This document shows, in pieces, positions 53,673 to 62,203 of a stretch of 64,000 bases of DNA. The notes beneath the pieces are model-generated. The model searched no databases and was not told the DNA's origin. It was given only the letters and a program-made list of their open reading frames with translations. How positions within the stretch are numbered: position 1 is the first letter of the stretch; every line of letters begins with the position of its first letter. Position numbers and translations under genes: made by a program. This DNA comes from Streptomyces vietnamensis (GTDB taxonomy: Bacteria > Actinomycetota > Actinomycetes > Streptomycetales > Streptomycetaceae), in the NCBI RefSeq assembly GCF_000830005.1, contig NZ_CP010407.1, positions 5,584,001 through 5,648,000 on the forward strand, in the 5' to 3' direction.

Positions 53673-53716
53673 GGTCAACAGCAAAGCGACTTAACTCATT
53701 TGGGGCGGGAGCCAGC

Positions 53717-55114
53717 ATGGGGGCCAAGACGGGGGCCACTATGGGGGCCAGAGGTCACGTGTTCCTGGGGGACGGAATGGGCGACACCGGGATCGGTGCC
53801 TTGCTCGTTCGGCTGCGTACAGCGCGCGGCTGGAGCCAGCAGAGGGTTGCCGACGAGTACAACGACCTGGAGGGGCGTTCCGCGAAGACCGGCAAGGAGA
53901 TCGGGAGGTACGAGCGCGAAGCGCGAGTCCCCGTTCCCTACGCCCGGAAGTACCTGGCGCAGGTCTTCGGTGTCGATGTCGCCGTGCTCGACCAAGCCGT
54001 TGCCATCAGCAAGGGGCAGCGGGACGGGGCTGACGCCGCCGAGGTCGAGACCGTGCCGTCGGTGCTGCCGCCCGAAGACACTCGCGTCCGTGGAGACCCG
54101 CTCTCGGAGGACGCGGCGCGTTCGGCGGACTTCGCCCGCTTCATCGCGCAGCGCAACGCCGACGAGTTCGTCGTGGAGCAGCTGGAGGCCGACGTTGGCC
54201 GACTGGCCCGTACGTACGTCAGCCACCCGCTGATGGAACAGTACGTCGAGATCAAGCGGTTACGGGACGGGGTGTTCGAGCTGCTGCGCGGGCGCCAGCA
54301 CCCCCGGCAGACCACCGGCCTCTACCTCTCTGCCTCTCGCCTCTGCGGTCTATCCGCGCACGTCTGCCTTGACCTTGGCGCCTACGAGTCGGCTGCCACC
54401 CATGCCCGTACCGCACGCGCCTGTGCCGAGGCGGCCGGGCACGAGGGGATGCTGGCCTGGGTACGGGCCGTGGAGTCGTTGATCGCGTACTGGACCGGGC
54501 GGTACGAGCAGGCGGCCCGGTTGGCGCAGGCCGGTCGGCGGCACAGGGCGAGCGGCAGCATCGGCGCACGGCTGGCGAGTCTGGAGGCGCGGGCGTTGGC
54601 GATAGTGGGCGATTCGGCAGGTGCGCTCGCTGCCCTGTCGGATGCCGAACGATCGCGCGAGGCGATCTCGGGTGGGGACGAGGCGCTGGGAGTCTTCGAC
54701 TTCCCTGCGGCCAAGCAGTTTGCTTACGCCGGAACGACTCTCTTGGCCGTGGGCGGGCAGGAGCACGTCCACCAGGCCATCGTCAGCGCGAAGACGGCGA
54801 TCCGCCTCTATCGCAGCGCGGACGGAGATGACCAGTCGGTCGGTGACCTCTTCGCCGCGCACCTCGACCTCGCCAGCGGGCACCTGCTCCTGGGCGATCT
54901 GGACGGCACTGAGGAGATGCTCGGCTTCGTTCTCCAGTCCTCGCCGGAGCGCATGTCGGCCAGTATCGTGCGCCGGCTCACTGTTCTCGGACGGGAGTTG
55001 GAAGGGCCGCAGTACGGTGGTGCCGCGCAGGCGGTGCACCTGCGCGAACGACTCCAGCACACGGCCGTCCGTGCGTCCCTGCCCGCCGCCCACCCTCCGG
55101 AGTTGCCGACGTGA
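53717..55114 (+). CDS. XRE-type regulator with TPR-like sensor domain
   Basis: About 465 residues: an XRE helix-turn-helix (about 25-85; LRTARGWSQQRVADEYNDLEGRS), a linker, and a long helical TPR-like region (150-440). Such two-part proteins are frequent in Streptomyces and often pair with small ATPases. Codon 54260-54262 is TTA (in IKRLRDG), so expression should depend on the bldA tRNA. The ATG at 53717 follows CGGGAG; an ATG at 53777 would give a 445-residue form that still covers the domain. Coupled to the methyltransferase by GTGA. Confidence 0.85.
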   Translation: MGAKTGATMGARGHVFLGDGMGDTGIGALLVRLRTARGWSQQRVADEYNDLEGRSAKTGKEIGRYEREARVPVPYARKYLAQVFGVDVAVLDQAVAISKGQRDGADAAEVETVPSVLPPEDTRVRGDPLSEDAARSADFARFIAQRNADEFVVEQLEADVGRLARTYVSHPLMEQYVEIKRLRDGVFELLRGRQHPRQTTGLYLSASRLCGLSAHVCLDLGAYESAATHARTARACAEAAGHEGMLAWVRAVESLIAYWTGRYEQAARLAQAGRRHRASGSIGARLASLEARALAIVGDSAGALAALSDAERSREAISGGDEALGVFDFPAAKQFAYAGTTLLAVGGQEHVHQAIVSAKTAIRLYRSADGDDQSVGDLFAAHLDLASGHLLLGDLDGTEEMLGFVLQSSPERMSASIVRRLTVLGRELEGPQYGGAAQAVHLRERLQHTAVRASLPAAHPPELPT

Positions 55115-55929
55115 CCGACCTGTCCGCCGCCCACGACGCCGCCGTCACCGACCGGGCCCGCCTGGCGGGCAGCGCCTACAACGGAGACCGGGACCTGGCT
55201 GCCCGGCAGTCGCTCTACCAGTGGCAGACACCTCGGTACGACTTGCCCGGCCTCGTCGCCGAGCGGCTGGGCGGCGTACGGGGGCGCGTCGTCGACATCG
55301 GCTGCGGCAACGGCAAGTTCATCCAGCGGCTCCGCCAGGACCGCCCGGACCTGTCCCTGCTCGGCCTCGACATCGCGCCCGGCATCCTCGCCGGCGTCCC
55401 CGGCCCGGTCGCCGTGGCGGACGCCACGCGGCTTCCGCTGGCGGCGGGAAGCATCGACGCCGCTCTTGCGCTCCACATGCTGTACCACGTGCCCGACATT
55501 CCCCAGGCGGTCAGGGAGCTGGCCCGGGTCGTCGCCCGTGACGGGCTGGTAGTCGTGTCCACCAACAGCGACCGGGACAAGGCCGAACTCGACGACCTCT
55601 GGCAGCGGGCCGCCGGTGACGTCCTCGGAATCGAACGAGGCCCTGCCCGCATCTCACTCAGTGCCCGCTTCTCCCTGGAGAAGGCCCCGGCCTTCCTCGG
55701 CGAGGAGTTCGGACAGGTGGAGATCACCGAATTGCCGGGGACCATCACGGTCCGCGACCCCGAGCCGGTCATCGCTCACATGGCCTCTTATCGCGCCTGG
55801 TCGGACCAGCACGACGTGCCCTTCGACGCGACCGTCGACCGGGCCCGCACCCTCGTCGCCGACCACATCGTCCGCCATGGCGCGTACGAGATCACATGCC
55901 TGGGAGGCATCCTCGTCTGCAGCCGGTGA
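55111..55929 (+). CDS. Class I SAM-dependent methyltransferase
   Basis: A 272-residue Rossmann-fold methyltransferase. Motif I is VVDIGCGNGKF (about 60-70), the acidic strand-2 residue is in LLGLDIAPG (about 84), motif II-like is VAVADATRLPLA and motif IV is ALALHMLYHVPD (about 120). Similar Methyltransf_11 proteins act on small molecules or nucleosides. Its GTG overlaps the XRE stop by four bases, so it is part of the same divergent module as the synthetase-like operon. Confidence 0.88.
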   Translation: MTDLSAAHDAAVTDRARLAGSAYNGDRDLAARQSLYQWQTPRYDLPGLVAERLGGVRGRVVDIGCGNGKFIQRLRQDRPDLSLLGLDIAPGILAGVPGPVAVADATRLPLAAGSIDAALALHMLYHVPDIPQAVRELARVVARDGLVVVSTNSDRDKAELDDLWQRAAGDVLGIERGPARISLSARFSLEKAPAFLGEEFGQVEITELPGTITVRDPEPVIAHMASYRAWSDQHDVPFDATVDRARTLVADHIVRHGAYEITCLGGILVCSR

Positions 55930-55941
55930 CGGGGCGAGTCG

Positions 55942-56604
55942 CTACAGCTCGTCGGTCACACTGCCGTCGGGGTGGTGGCGGTAGAAGTACACGCGGCGCT
56001 CGTCCGAGGGCTTTTGCTGTTCGGCTTCGTACCAGGGAACCAGGTGGGCCCACGCTTCCCTTTGCTGACGGACGTTCGCTTCCAACCAGTCCGTGAAGCG
56101 GATGTAGATCCGAGAGGGTTCGGTGTCACCCTCGGAGTAGGACCACACCTCTGGATCCGGCCCTTCGCCGCGCAGGAACTCGAATTGGTAGCCCTGGTGC
56201 ATGAAGATCACGCGATCGGAGCTGCGCAGGTGAAAGGGCTCTTGGTTCTCTCTCAGCAGTTCGTCCGCTGCTTCCCGGAGGCCGATGACGTGGGGGTGGA
56301 AGACGTCGCTGCCTTGAAAGAAGTGGCCGGCACCGCCACCGACGAGGCGGAGGAAGCAGGCATAGGCCGCAGCCAGCGGAGCGGGCTGGTCCCGTTCGAT
56401 TTCGTCGAGCTCGTTGGCTGACAGCCCGCGCAGCCCGTCTTCCGTGGCCGTCGTGCCGTCGGCGAGCGATGTCACCAGAGCGCGAACCAGTGCCTCGGAG
56501 GAGGTGCCTGCTGCCCCGTGCGGGGGAGTAGTAGGCACGGCGGCAATCGCATTCTTGGACTCAGGCCGGCTCCCGCCCTGCTTGGCCTTCTTCCAAAACC
56601 GCAC
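55942..56604 (-). CDS. SMI1/KNR4-family-like protein
   Basis: A 220-residue soluble protein. GLSANELDEIERDQPAPLAAAYACFLRLVGG (about 55-85) and FQGSDVFHPHVIGLREAADELL (about 90-111) follow the SMI1/KNR4 pattern, a fold common among immunity proteins of polymorphic toxins. No toxin gene is adjacent. The GTG at 56604 is set by GAGGGG seven bases upstream and gives VRFWKKAKQGG. It may be an orphan immunity gene kept by the island. Confidence 0.75.
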   Translation of the reverse strand: MRFWKKAKQGGSRPESKNAIAAVPTTPPHGAAGTSSEALVRALVTSLADGTTATEDGLRGLSANELDEIERDQPAPLAAAYACFLRLVGGGAGHFFQGSDVFHPHVIGLREAADELLRENQEPFHLRSSDRVIFMHQGYQFEFLRGEGPDPEVWSYSEGDTEPSRIYIRFTDWLEANVRQQREAWAHLVPWYEAEQQKPSDERRVYFYRHHPDGSVTDEL

Positions 56605-56739
56605 GCGATCCCCCTCAGCACTCTGGCCGATCCTGCCCCGGCCCGTCGGCCTGAGGTTAACGGACACCCGCCGCCTCGGTTCGAGTCCTTGCCAGTGCGT
56701 GGACCGGGCCCTGACCAGGAGCAGTAGGCTCCGTCGATC

Positions 56740-57546
56740 ATGAGCATGCAAGCCACCCCCGAGGGTTTGCCGGATGGGGTATCCGGGACCGATCTTCGCG
56801 AGGCTTGGCGGACCGGTCGAGTCTTCGGCCCGCCGATCCGGCGGACCTTTCGCGACGTCATCGCCGACCGTCTCTCAGATCCGCTGCCACCGCAGGCAGC
56901 GATGTTGTTCGAGCCCCTGGCGGATCCGCACTGGGACAGCGACGGGTTCTTCCTCGGCGACTTCTACAACGAGATCCTTCATCAGGACACCTGCCATCCG
57001 TACACCGCAGAGGGTGTCGCCTTGCTCGCAGCCCTGTCCGTCGACGGCCGAGTACCTCCCCAGATCCGCTTCCAGACTGTGGTTCTGCTGTTCGAGATCG
57101 CCACTGCTGCGGACCGCCACCTCGCCCAGTGCTGGCCGGACATCCCGCCACATGCCGATCCCGAAAGCGAGGGCAGGGCCCGTGACGCCGTCCGGTTCTG
57201 CATCCCGGACCTGCTTGCCCGATGGGCGATCGAATGCCCCGCAGTCCGTCTGGCGCTGGCCGGCATCGCCGTTGTCTTCCCAACGGTCCGCACACTGCCC
57301 GCGCTGACCTCACGGCTTCAAGGCTTTGCCGAGCAGCACCCTCAAGGCACCGACATCGGTGACTACGTGCGATTCGTTCTGATCCTGGCCGCCGGCGACG
57401 ACCAGCACACCCTCACCGCAGTCGAGACGCTCACAGACGCCTATTGGACAGGCACCGCACGCAGAGCACCCGCACGCGCACGAGCACTCCACTTGCTCGG
57501 ACAGATGCTGACGGCAGTCGGCGGCAACCTCAGGCTCCAGCGCTGA
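56740..57546 (+). CDS. Hypothetical protein, helical
   Basis: A 268-residue soluble protein with no recognised motif. The sequence is mainly alpha-helical with HEAT-like stretches (VRLALAGIAVVFPTVRTLPALTSRL). Asp- and His-rich loops (DPHWDSDGFFLGDFYNEILHQD) near residues 60-85 could bind metal. Codon use is less GC3-biased than core genes. It lies back to back with the SMI1-like gene, a typical setting for toxin-immunity loci, but no toxin domain is identified. Confidence 0.65.
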   Translation: MSMQATPEGLPDGVSGTDLREAWRTGRVFGPPIRRTFRDVIADRLSDPLPPQAAMLFEPLADPHWDSDGFFLGDFYNEILHQDTCHPYTAEGVALLAALSVDGRVPPQIRFQTVVLLFEIATAADRHLAQCWPDIPPHADPESEGRARDAVRFCIPDLLARWAIECPAVRLALAGIAVVFPTVRTLPALTSRLQGFAEQHPQGTDIGDYVRFVLILAAGDDQHTLTAVETLTDAYWTGTARRAPARARALHLLGQMLTAVGGNLRLQR

Positions 57547-57596
57547 TCTCGTGACCGTCCTGGATCCCATGAAATCACTCCGGGTACGTTGACGTG

Positions 57597-57836
57597 ATGT
57601 CTCTTGAACCGCGCAGCCGTGAAGAGCTGGTCTCCTTCCTCCAGGACCTGCACCAGGAGTTCCGTGCTCGCGGCGACGAGTGGGAGAACAACACGCTGGA
57701 CGGCTTCCTTGAGGCGCTCGTCGCATGGGTGCACGACTCTCCAGGCGCGTACCGCCACGCAGGAGAACACATCCCGCCCGACGGGGACTGGACCTTCATG
57801 GCCCAAGCCCTCCGTGCGGCCACCGTCTACGAGTAG
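57597..57836 (+). CDS. DUF7660-like small protein
   Basis: A 79-residue acidic protein: SREELVSFLQDLHQEF, WENNTLDGFLEALVAWV and a terminal DWTFMAQALRAATVYE. This matches a small family (DUF7660) often found in SMI1-rich or toxin-immunity regions. The ATG at 57597 is preferred over the adjacent GTG at 57594; no strong Shine-Dalgarno sequence is visible. Its stop lies two bases from the integrase relic. Confidence 0.72.
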   Translation: MSLEPRSREELVSFLQDLHQEFRARGDEWENNTLDGFLEALVAWVHDSPGAYRHAGEHIPPDGDWTFMAQALRAATVYE

Positions 57837-57837
57837 A

Positions 57838-58003
57838 GCTGCGTTCATCGCCGGCGGCGCGAGTGTCAAGCAGGTGCAGTCGGTCCTCGGGCACGCGTCC
57901 GCCGTCATCACGCTGCGGATCTACGCGCACCTGTGGCCGGGGAAAAGACCGCACCCGGCCCGCCATGGACGCCGTGCTCGGCGGCCTGCGGACCGGGTGC
58001 GGT
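57838..58003 (+). pseudogene. Relic of a tyrosine-type integrase C-terminus
   Basis: About 35 codons encode AFIAGGASVKQVQSVLGHASAVITLRIYAHLWPG, which contains the LGHAS (catalytic His) and RIYAHL (nucleophile Tyr) boxes of phage-type integrases. No start or upstream catalytic Arg remains. After a frame change at about 57942 the repeat continues in another frame as DRTRPAMDAVLGGLRTG, which also resembles an integrase tail. It sits immediately inside attR, the usual place of int. Confidence 0.82.
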
Positions 58004-58039
58004 CAGGGAGCGGGGGAAGGTCAGGCCTTCTTGGTCTCC
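57944..58039. repeat. Right direct repeat of the island (attR)
   Basis: Partner of 48935-49030. Its right part is the true 3' end of sodN (stop and last six codons), and its left part is the sodN terminator: GACCGCACCCGG and CCGGGTGCGGTC arms, followed on the minus strand by TTTT. Confidence 0.92.
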
Positions 58040-58416
58040 CAGAAGATGCGGTCGATCTCGGCGATGAGCTCCAGCGCCTTCTCGCCCGTCTTCGGGTCGG
58101 TCGACGCCTTGGCGGCCGAGAGGGCCTTCAGGGTGTCGTTGACCAGCTGGTTGAGCTCGGGGTACTTCTCGAAGTGCGGGGCCTTGAAGTAGTCGCTCCA
58201 GAGCACCGAGACGTGGTGCTTGGCGAGCTCCGCGCGCTGCTCCTTGATGACCGTGGCGCGCGCACGGAAGTGCGGGTCCTCGTTGGCCAGGTACTTCTCC
58301 TGGACAGCCTTGACGGACTCGGCCTCGATGCGGGCCTGGGCGGGGTCGTACACGCCGCACGGGAGGTCGCAGTGGGCGCTGACCTTCACCTTGGGGGCAA
58401 ACAGGCGGGAGAGCAT
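58021..58416 (-). CDS. sodN: Nickel superoxide dismutase precursor
   Basis: A 131-residue precursor. The 14-residue leader is removed to expose His15 of the nickel hook HCDLPCGVYDP (His15, Cys16, Cys20). The mature four-helix subunit (117 residues) forms a cytoplasmic homohexamer that dismutates superoxide. AGGAAGG precedes the ATG. The divergent sodX gene encodes the processing peptidase. The 3' end is the island's integration site and is kept intact. Confidence 0.97.
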   Translation of the reverse strand: MLSRLFAPKVKVSAHCDLPCGVYDPAQARIEAESVKAVQEKYLANEDPHFRARATVIKEQRAELAKHHVSVLWSDYFKAPHFEKYPELNQLVNDTLKALSAAKASTDPKTGEKALELIAEIDRIFWETKKA

Positions 58417-58578
58417 TGAGCCGTCCTTCCTCGTGATCGTCTTCTCAGGTGGGACATTACTCGGTGAGAAGGGCGTTTTCGCGGGCGCCCCCTGGGGCTT
58501 AGGTCAAAAGTCCAGGGTCACCATGGGACTCGTGTACGAGTGGACGAGTCGACACGGCAGTGGATCGGGAGGTGCCGG

Positions 58579-59013
58579 ATGGCGGGAGAGGGGCGGGAGC
58601 GGGTGGCTGAGGCCGGTGCTCCGTTCGGGATCGCCGAGGTGACGGGGATCTCGATGGTGCCCACGCTGTTGCACGGCGATCAGTTGCTCGTGCAGTACGG
58701 GGCGCGGTTGCGGGCCGGGTGTGTGGCCGTGCTGCGGCATCCGCTCCAGCAGGATCTGCTCATCGTGAAGCGGCTGATCGAGCGACGCGACGGCGGCTGG
58801 TGGGTGCTGGGTGACAATCCGGACGCCGAGGGGGACAGCCGGGTCTTCGGGGCCGTGCCGCCCGAGCTGGTTCTCGGGCGGGTGCGGGCGCGGTACCGGC
58901 CGGTGACGCCGGGGCGTCAGCGTTCGGCCGGGGTGGTGCTCTCCTGGCTGGTGTCCGCCGTGAGGCCGGTGTGGTCCGACCGCTCGGCCTCCAGGCGCTT
59001 GCGGGCCCGGTAG
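58579..59013 (+). CDS. sodX: SodN-processing signal-peptidase-like protease
   Basis: A 144-residue soluble S26-family peptidase without the usual membrane anchor. The Ser/Lys dyad is S25 (GISMVPTL) and K64 (LLIVKRL); LGDNPDAEGDSR is the family box. It cleaves the Ni-SOD leader when nickel is bound. The ATG at 58579 follows GGAGG with six-base spacing. The 3' end overlaps the convergent CGNR gene by 97 bp. Confidence 0.94.
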   Translation: MAGEGRERVAEAGAPFGIAEVTGISMVPTLLHGDQLLVQYGARLRAGCVAVLRHPLQQDLLIVKRLIERRDGGWWVLGDNPDAEGDSRVFGAVPPELVLGRVRARYRPVTPGRQRSAGVVLSWLVSAVRPVWSDRSASRRLRAR

Positions 59014-59546
59014 GCGGCCACGTTGGCGCGGGTCGCGCAGCGGTCCGAGCAGTAGCGGCGGGAGCGGTTGGTGGAGGTGTCCAGGTAGGCGTTGCGGCAG
59101 GGCGGCGCCTGGCAGAGGCCGAGCCGGTCCGCGCCGAACTCCGTCAGGTGGAAGGCGAGGCCCATCGCCGAGATGGCGGCGTAGCCCGTGGTCGCGTTCG
59201 AGGAGTGGTCCGCGAGGTGCATGTGCCAGCGGGGCCGGCCCTCCTCGTCGAGGGTGTCGTGGCCGGAGATCTGCGGGCTGACCGGGAACTCCAGGAGGAG
59301 GGAGTTGAGGAGGTCGACCGCGCCCGTGTGGTCGCCCTCGTCGGCCGCGGCGAAGACCGCCCGCAGCCGGGCGCGCACCGTGCGGAAGCGCGGCAGGTCC
59401 GCCTCCGTGACGCGGCGGGCCATCTGGGTGGCGGGGCCGAAGAGGTCCCGGAGCACCTCGACGGAGGTCAGGGTGTCCTTGCCGCGGGCCGGCTCCTCGG
59501 TGTTGACCAGACGTACGGCAAAGTCCGAGTAATGGGCCAGTTCCAC
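58917..59546 (-). CDS. CGNR zinc-finger (ABATE domain) regulator
   Basis: A 209-residue protein with an N-terminal ABATE domain (about 1-145; DFAVRLVNTEEP) and a C-terminal treble-clef finger (about 148-190): CQAPPCRNAYLDTSTNRSRRYCSDRCATR, the variant CRNA form of the CGNR box, followed by a basic DNA-binding helix. It is a probable transcription factor. The GTG start follows AAGGA. The terminal 32 codons are antisense to the end of sodX. Confidence 0.9.
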   Translation of the reverse strand: MELAHYSDFAVRLVNTEEPARGKDTLTSVEVLRDLFGPATQMARRVTEADLPRFRTVRARLRAVFAAADEGDHTGAVDLLNSLLLEFPVSPQISGHDTLDEEGRPRWHMHLADHSSNATTGYAAISAMGLAFHLTEFGADRLGLCQAPPCRNAYLDTSTNRSRRYCSDRCATRANVAAYRARKRLEAERSDHTGLTADTSQESTTPAER

Positions 59547-59652
59547 TTGTAGTCCTTACTTCGGCGGGCTAGTGTCTCGGTCGGAGGGGGTAACGGCTGT
59601 TTCCCCTTCGAGGGTATTACGAATGGTAGGGCCGACGCGGGGAGGAACGACC

Positions 59653-60402
59653 ATGACCGGAACCGACTGGGCGGGCTGGCAGCAGAGCTGGGACCGTCAG
59701 CAGGAGTGGTACATGCCGGACCGTGAGGAGCGGTTCCGCGTGATGCTCGACATGGTCGAGGCGCTGGTGGGGCCGAAGCCCCGCGTCCTCGACCTCGCGT
59801 GCGGTACGGGAAGTATCACGAGCCGGCTGCTTCGGAGGTTCCCCGACGCCACCAGTGTCGGTGTCGACCTCGATCCGGCCCTCCTCGCCATCGCCGAGGG
59901 CTCCTTCGCGGGCGACGAGCGCGTCACCTTCGTGACCGCCGACCTCAAGGACCCCTCGTGGGCCGCGAGCCTGCCGTACGGCTCGTACGACGCCGTTCTC
60001 ACCGCCACCGCCCTTCACTGGCTCCACAGCGGGCCCCTGACGGCCCTCTACGGGCAGCTCGCCGGCCTCGTCCGGGACGGCGGCGTCCTCATGAACGCCG
60101 ACCACATGATCGACGAGGCCACGCCCCGCATCAACGCCGCCGAGCGGGCCCAGCGGCACGCCCGCATGGACCGCGAGAAGGCCGCCGGAGTCCTCGACTG
60201 GGCCGACTGGTGGGCGCTCGCCGCCAAGGACCCGGTCCTCGCCGGGCCCACCGCCCGCCGCTTCGAGATCTACGGCGAGCACGCCGACGGCGACACGCCC
60301 TCCGCCCGCTGGCACGCCGACACCCTCCGCGCCGCCGGCTTCGCCGAGGCCCGGCCCGTGTGGGCGTCCCCCTCCGACACGCTCCTCCTCGCGGTGAAGT
60401 AG
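59653..60402 (+). CDS. Class I SAM-dependent methyltransferase
   Basis: A 249-residue methyltransferase. Motif I is VLDLACGTGSIT (about 45-56), SVGVDLDPALL marks strand 2, and YDAVLTATALHWL (about 113-125) resembles trans-aconitate-type methyltransferases. The substrate is unknown. GGAGG lies seven bases before the ATG. It is monocistronic and ends at a strong terminator shared with the ABC transporter. Confidence 0.9.
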   Translation: MTGTDWAGWQQSWDRQQEWYMPDREERFRVMLDMVEALVGPKPRVLDLACGTGSITSRLLRRFPDATSVGVDLDPALLAIAEGSFAGDERVTFVTADLKDPSWAASLPYGSYDAVLTATALHWLHSGPLTALYGQLAGLVRDGGVLMNADHMIDEATPRINAAERAQRHARMDREKAAGVLDWADWWALAAKDPVLAGPTARRFEIYGEHADGDTPSARWHADTLRAAGFAEARPVWASPSDTLLLAVK

Positions 60403-60414
60403 CCGGGGGAGCGG

Positions 60415-60449
60415 AAAGGGGCGGTACGGGAGACCCGTACCGCCCCTTT
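60415..60449. terminator. Bidirectional terminator between methyltransferase and ABC operon
   Basis: Perfect 16-bp arms (60415-60430 and 60434-60449) with a 3-nt loop, with A-run and T-run flanks on both sides. Confidence 0.85.
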
Positions 60450-60457
60450 CTCGCGTC

Positions 60458-61221
<764 letters not shown>

Positions 61222-61225
<4 letters not shown>

Positions 61226-62172
61226 GCCATCCCCTCCGGGGAACGCTTGAAGGTGGTGATGTTCTTCTTGACGCGCTGGAACGGGGTGGGCGGCAGGTTG
61301 CGCGTCGCACCCCGGGCGAAACGGCGCTCCAGGTAGTACTGGCCGATGCTGAACACGCTGGTCAGCGCCAGGTACCAGATGGAGGCGACGAAGAGCATCT
61401 CCATGACGGCGCCCGCCGTGTTGCCGATGTTCGACGAGGCGCGCAGGAGTTCGGTGTACTGCACGGCCGAGACCAGGGACGAGGTCTTCAGCATGTTGAT
61501 GAACTCGTTGCCCGTCGGCGGCACGATGACCCGCATGGCCTGCGGGAGCACGATGCGGCCCATGGTCTTCGTCGAGGACATGCCCAGCGCGTGCGCCGCC
61601 TCGGTCTGGCCCTCGTCGACCGACTGGATGCCGGCGCGGACGATCTCCGCCATGTAGGCGCCCTCGTTCAGGCCGAGGCCGAGCAGGGCCACCATGAACG
61701 GCGTCATGACGTCCACGGTCTCGTTCTTGTAGATCGGCCCGAGGTTGATGTAGTGGAAGATCAGCGACAGGTTGAACCAGACGAGCAGCTGGACGTAGAC
61801 CGGGGTGCCGCGGAAGAACCAGATGTAGAGCCAGGCGACCGCGCCGGTCACCGGGTTCTTGGAGAGCCGCATCACGGCGAAGACGATGCCGAGGACGAGG
61901 CCGAGGGCCATCGACGAGATGCTGATGATGATGGTGTTCCACATGCCGCTGATCACGGACGGGTCGAACACCTTGTCCCACACCGTCGCCCAGACGACAT
62001 CGCCCTGGGAGAAGGCGTAGACGAGCCACCCGAGGAGGACGACGACCACGACGGCGCTGACCCAGCGGCCGTAGTGCCGCACGGGGATGGCCTTGATCGC
62101 CTCGTAGGGGACGCCCGAGGGGGTGGGCCCGGCCGGAGCGGCGGCCGGGTCCTTGCTGATCTTGTCAGTCAT
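61222..62172 (-). CDS. Polar amino-acid ABC transporter permease
   Basis: A 316-residue HisM/GlnP-type permease with a 35-residue cytoplasmic N-terminus and about five or six membrane helices. [17 protein letters not shown] and the EAA loop [20 protein letters not shown] (about 190-209) are diagnostic. It is the only permease gene, so it probably works as a homodimer. Middle gene of the three-gene operon, 31 bases after the binding-protein stop. Confidence 0.94.
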
Positions 62173-62203
62173 GACGACTGCCCTTCAGTGGTACGGGGAG
62201 AGG

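Larger units (their letters stand above)
48935..58039. mobile_element. Integrative genomic island inserted at the 3' end of sodN
   Basis: A 96-bp direct repeat (95/96 identical) at both ends, one copy overlapping the last six codons of sodN, marks insertion by site-specific recombination. The unit length between copies is 9009 bp. A tyrosine-integrase C-terminal relic adjoins the right repeat. The interior shows lower GC and TTA codons. It contains an IS256-family element, a coupled synthetase-like/ASCH/ATPase operon, an XRE-methyltransferase pair and SMI1/DUF7660-type genes. No intact integrase, excisionase or replication gene is seen, so it is probably fixed. Confidence 0.85.
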
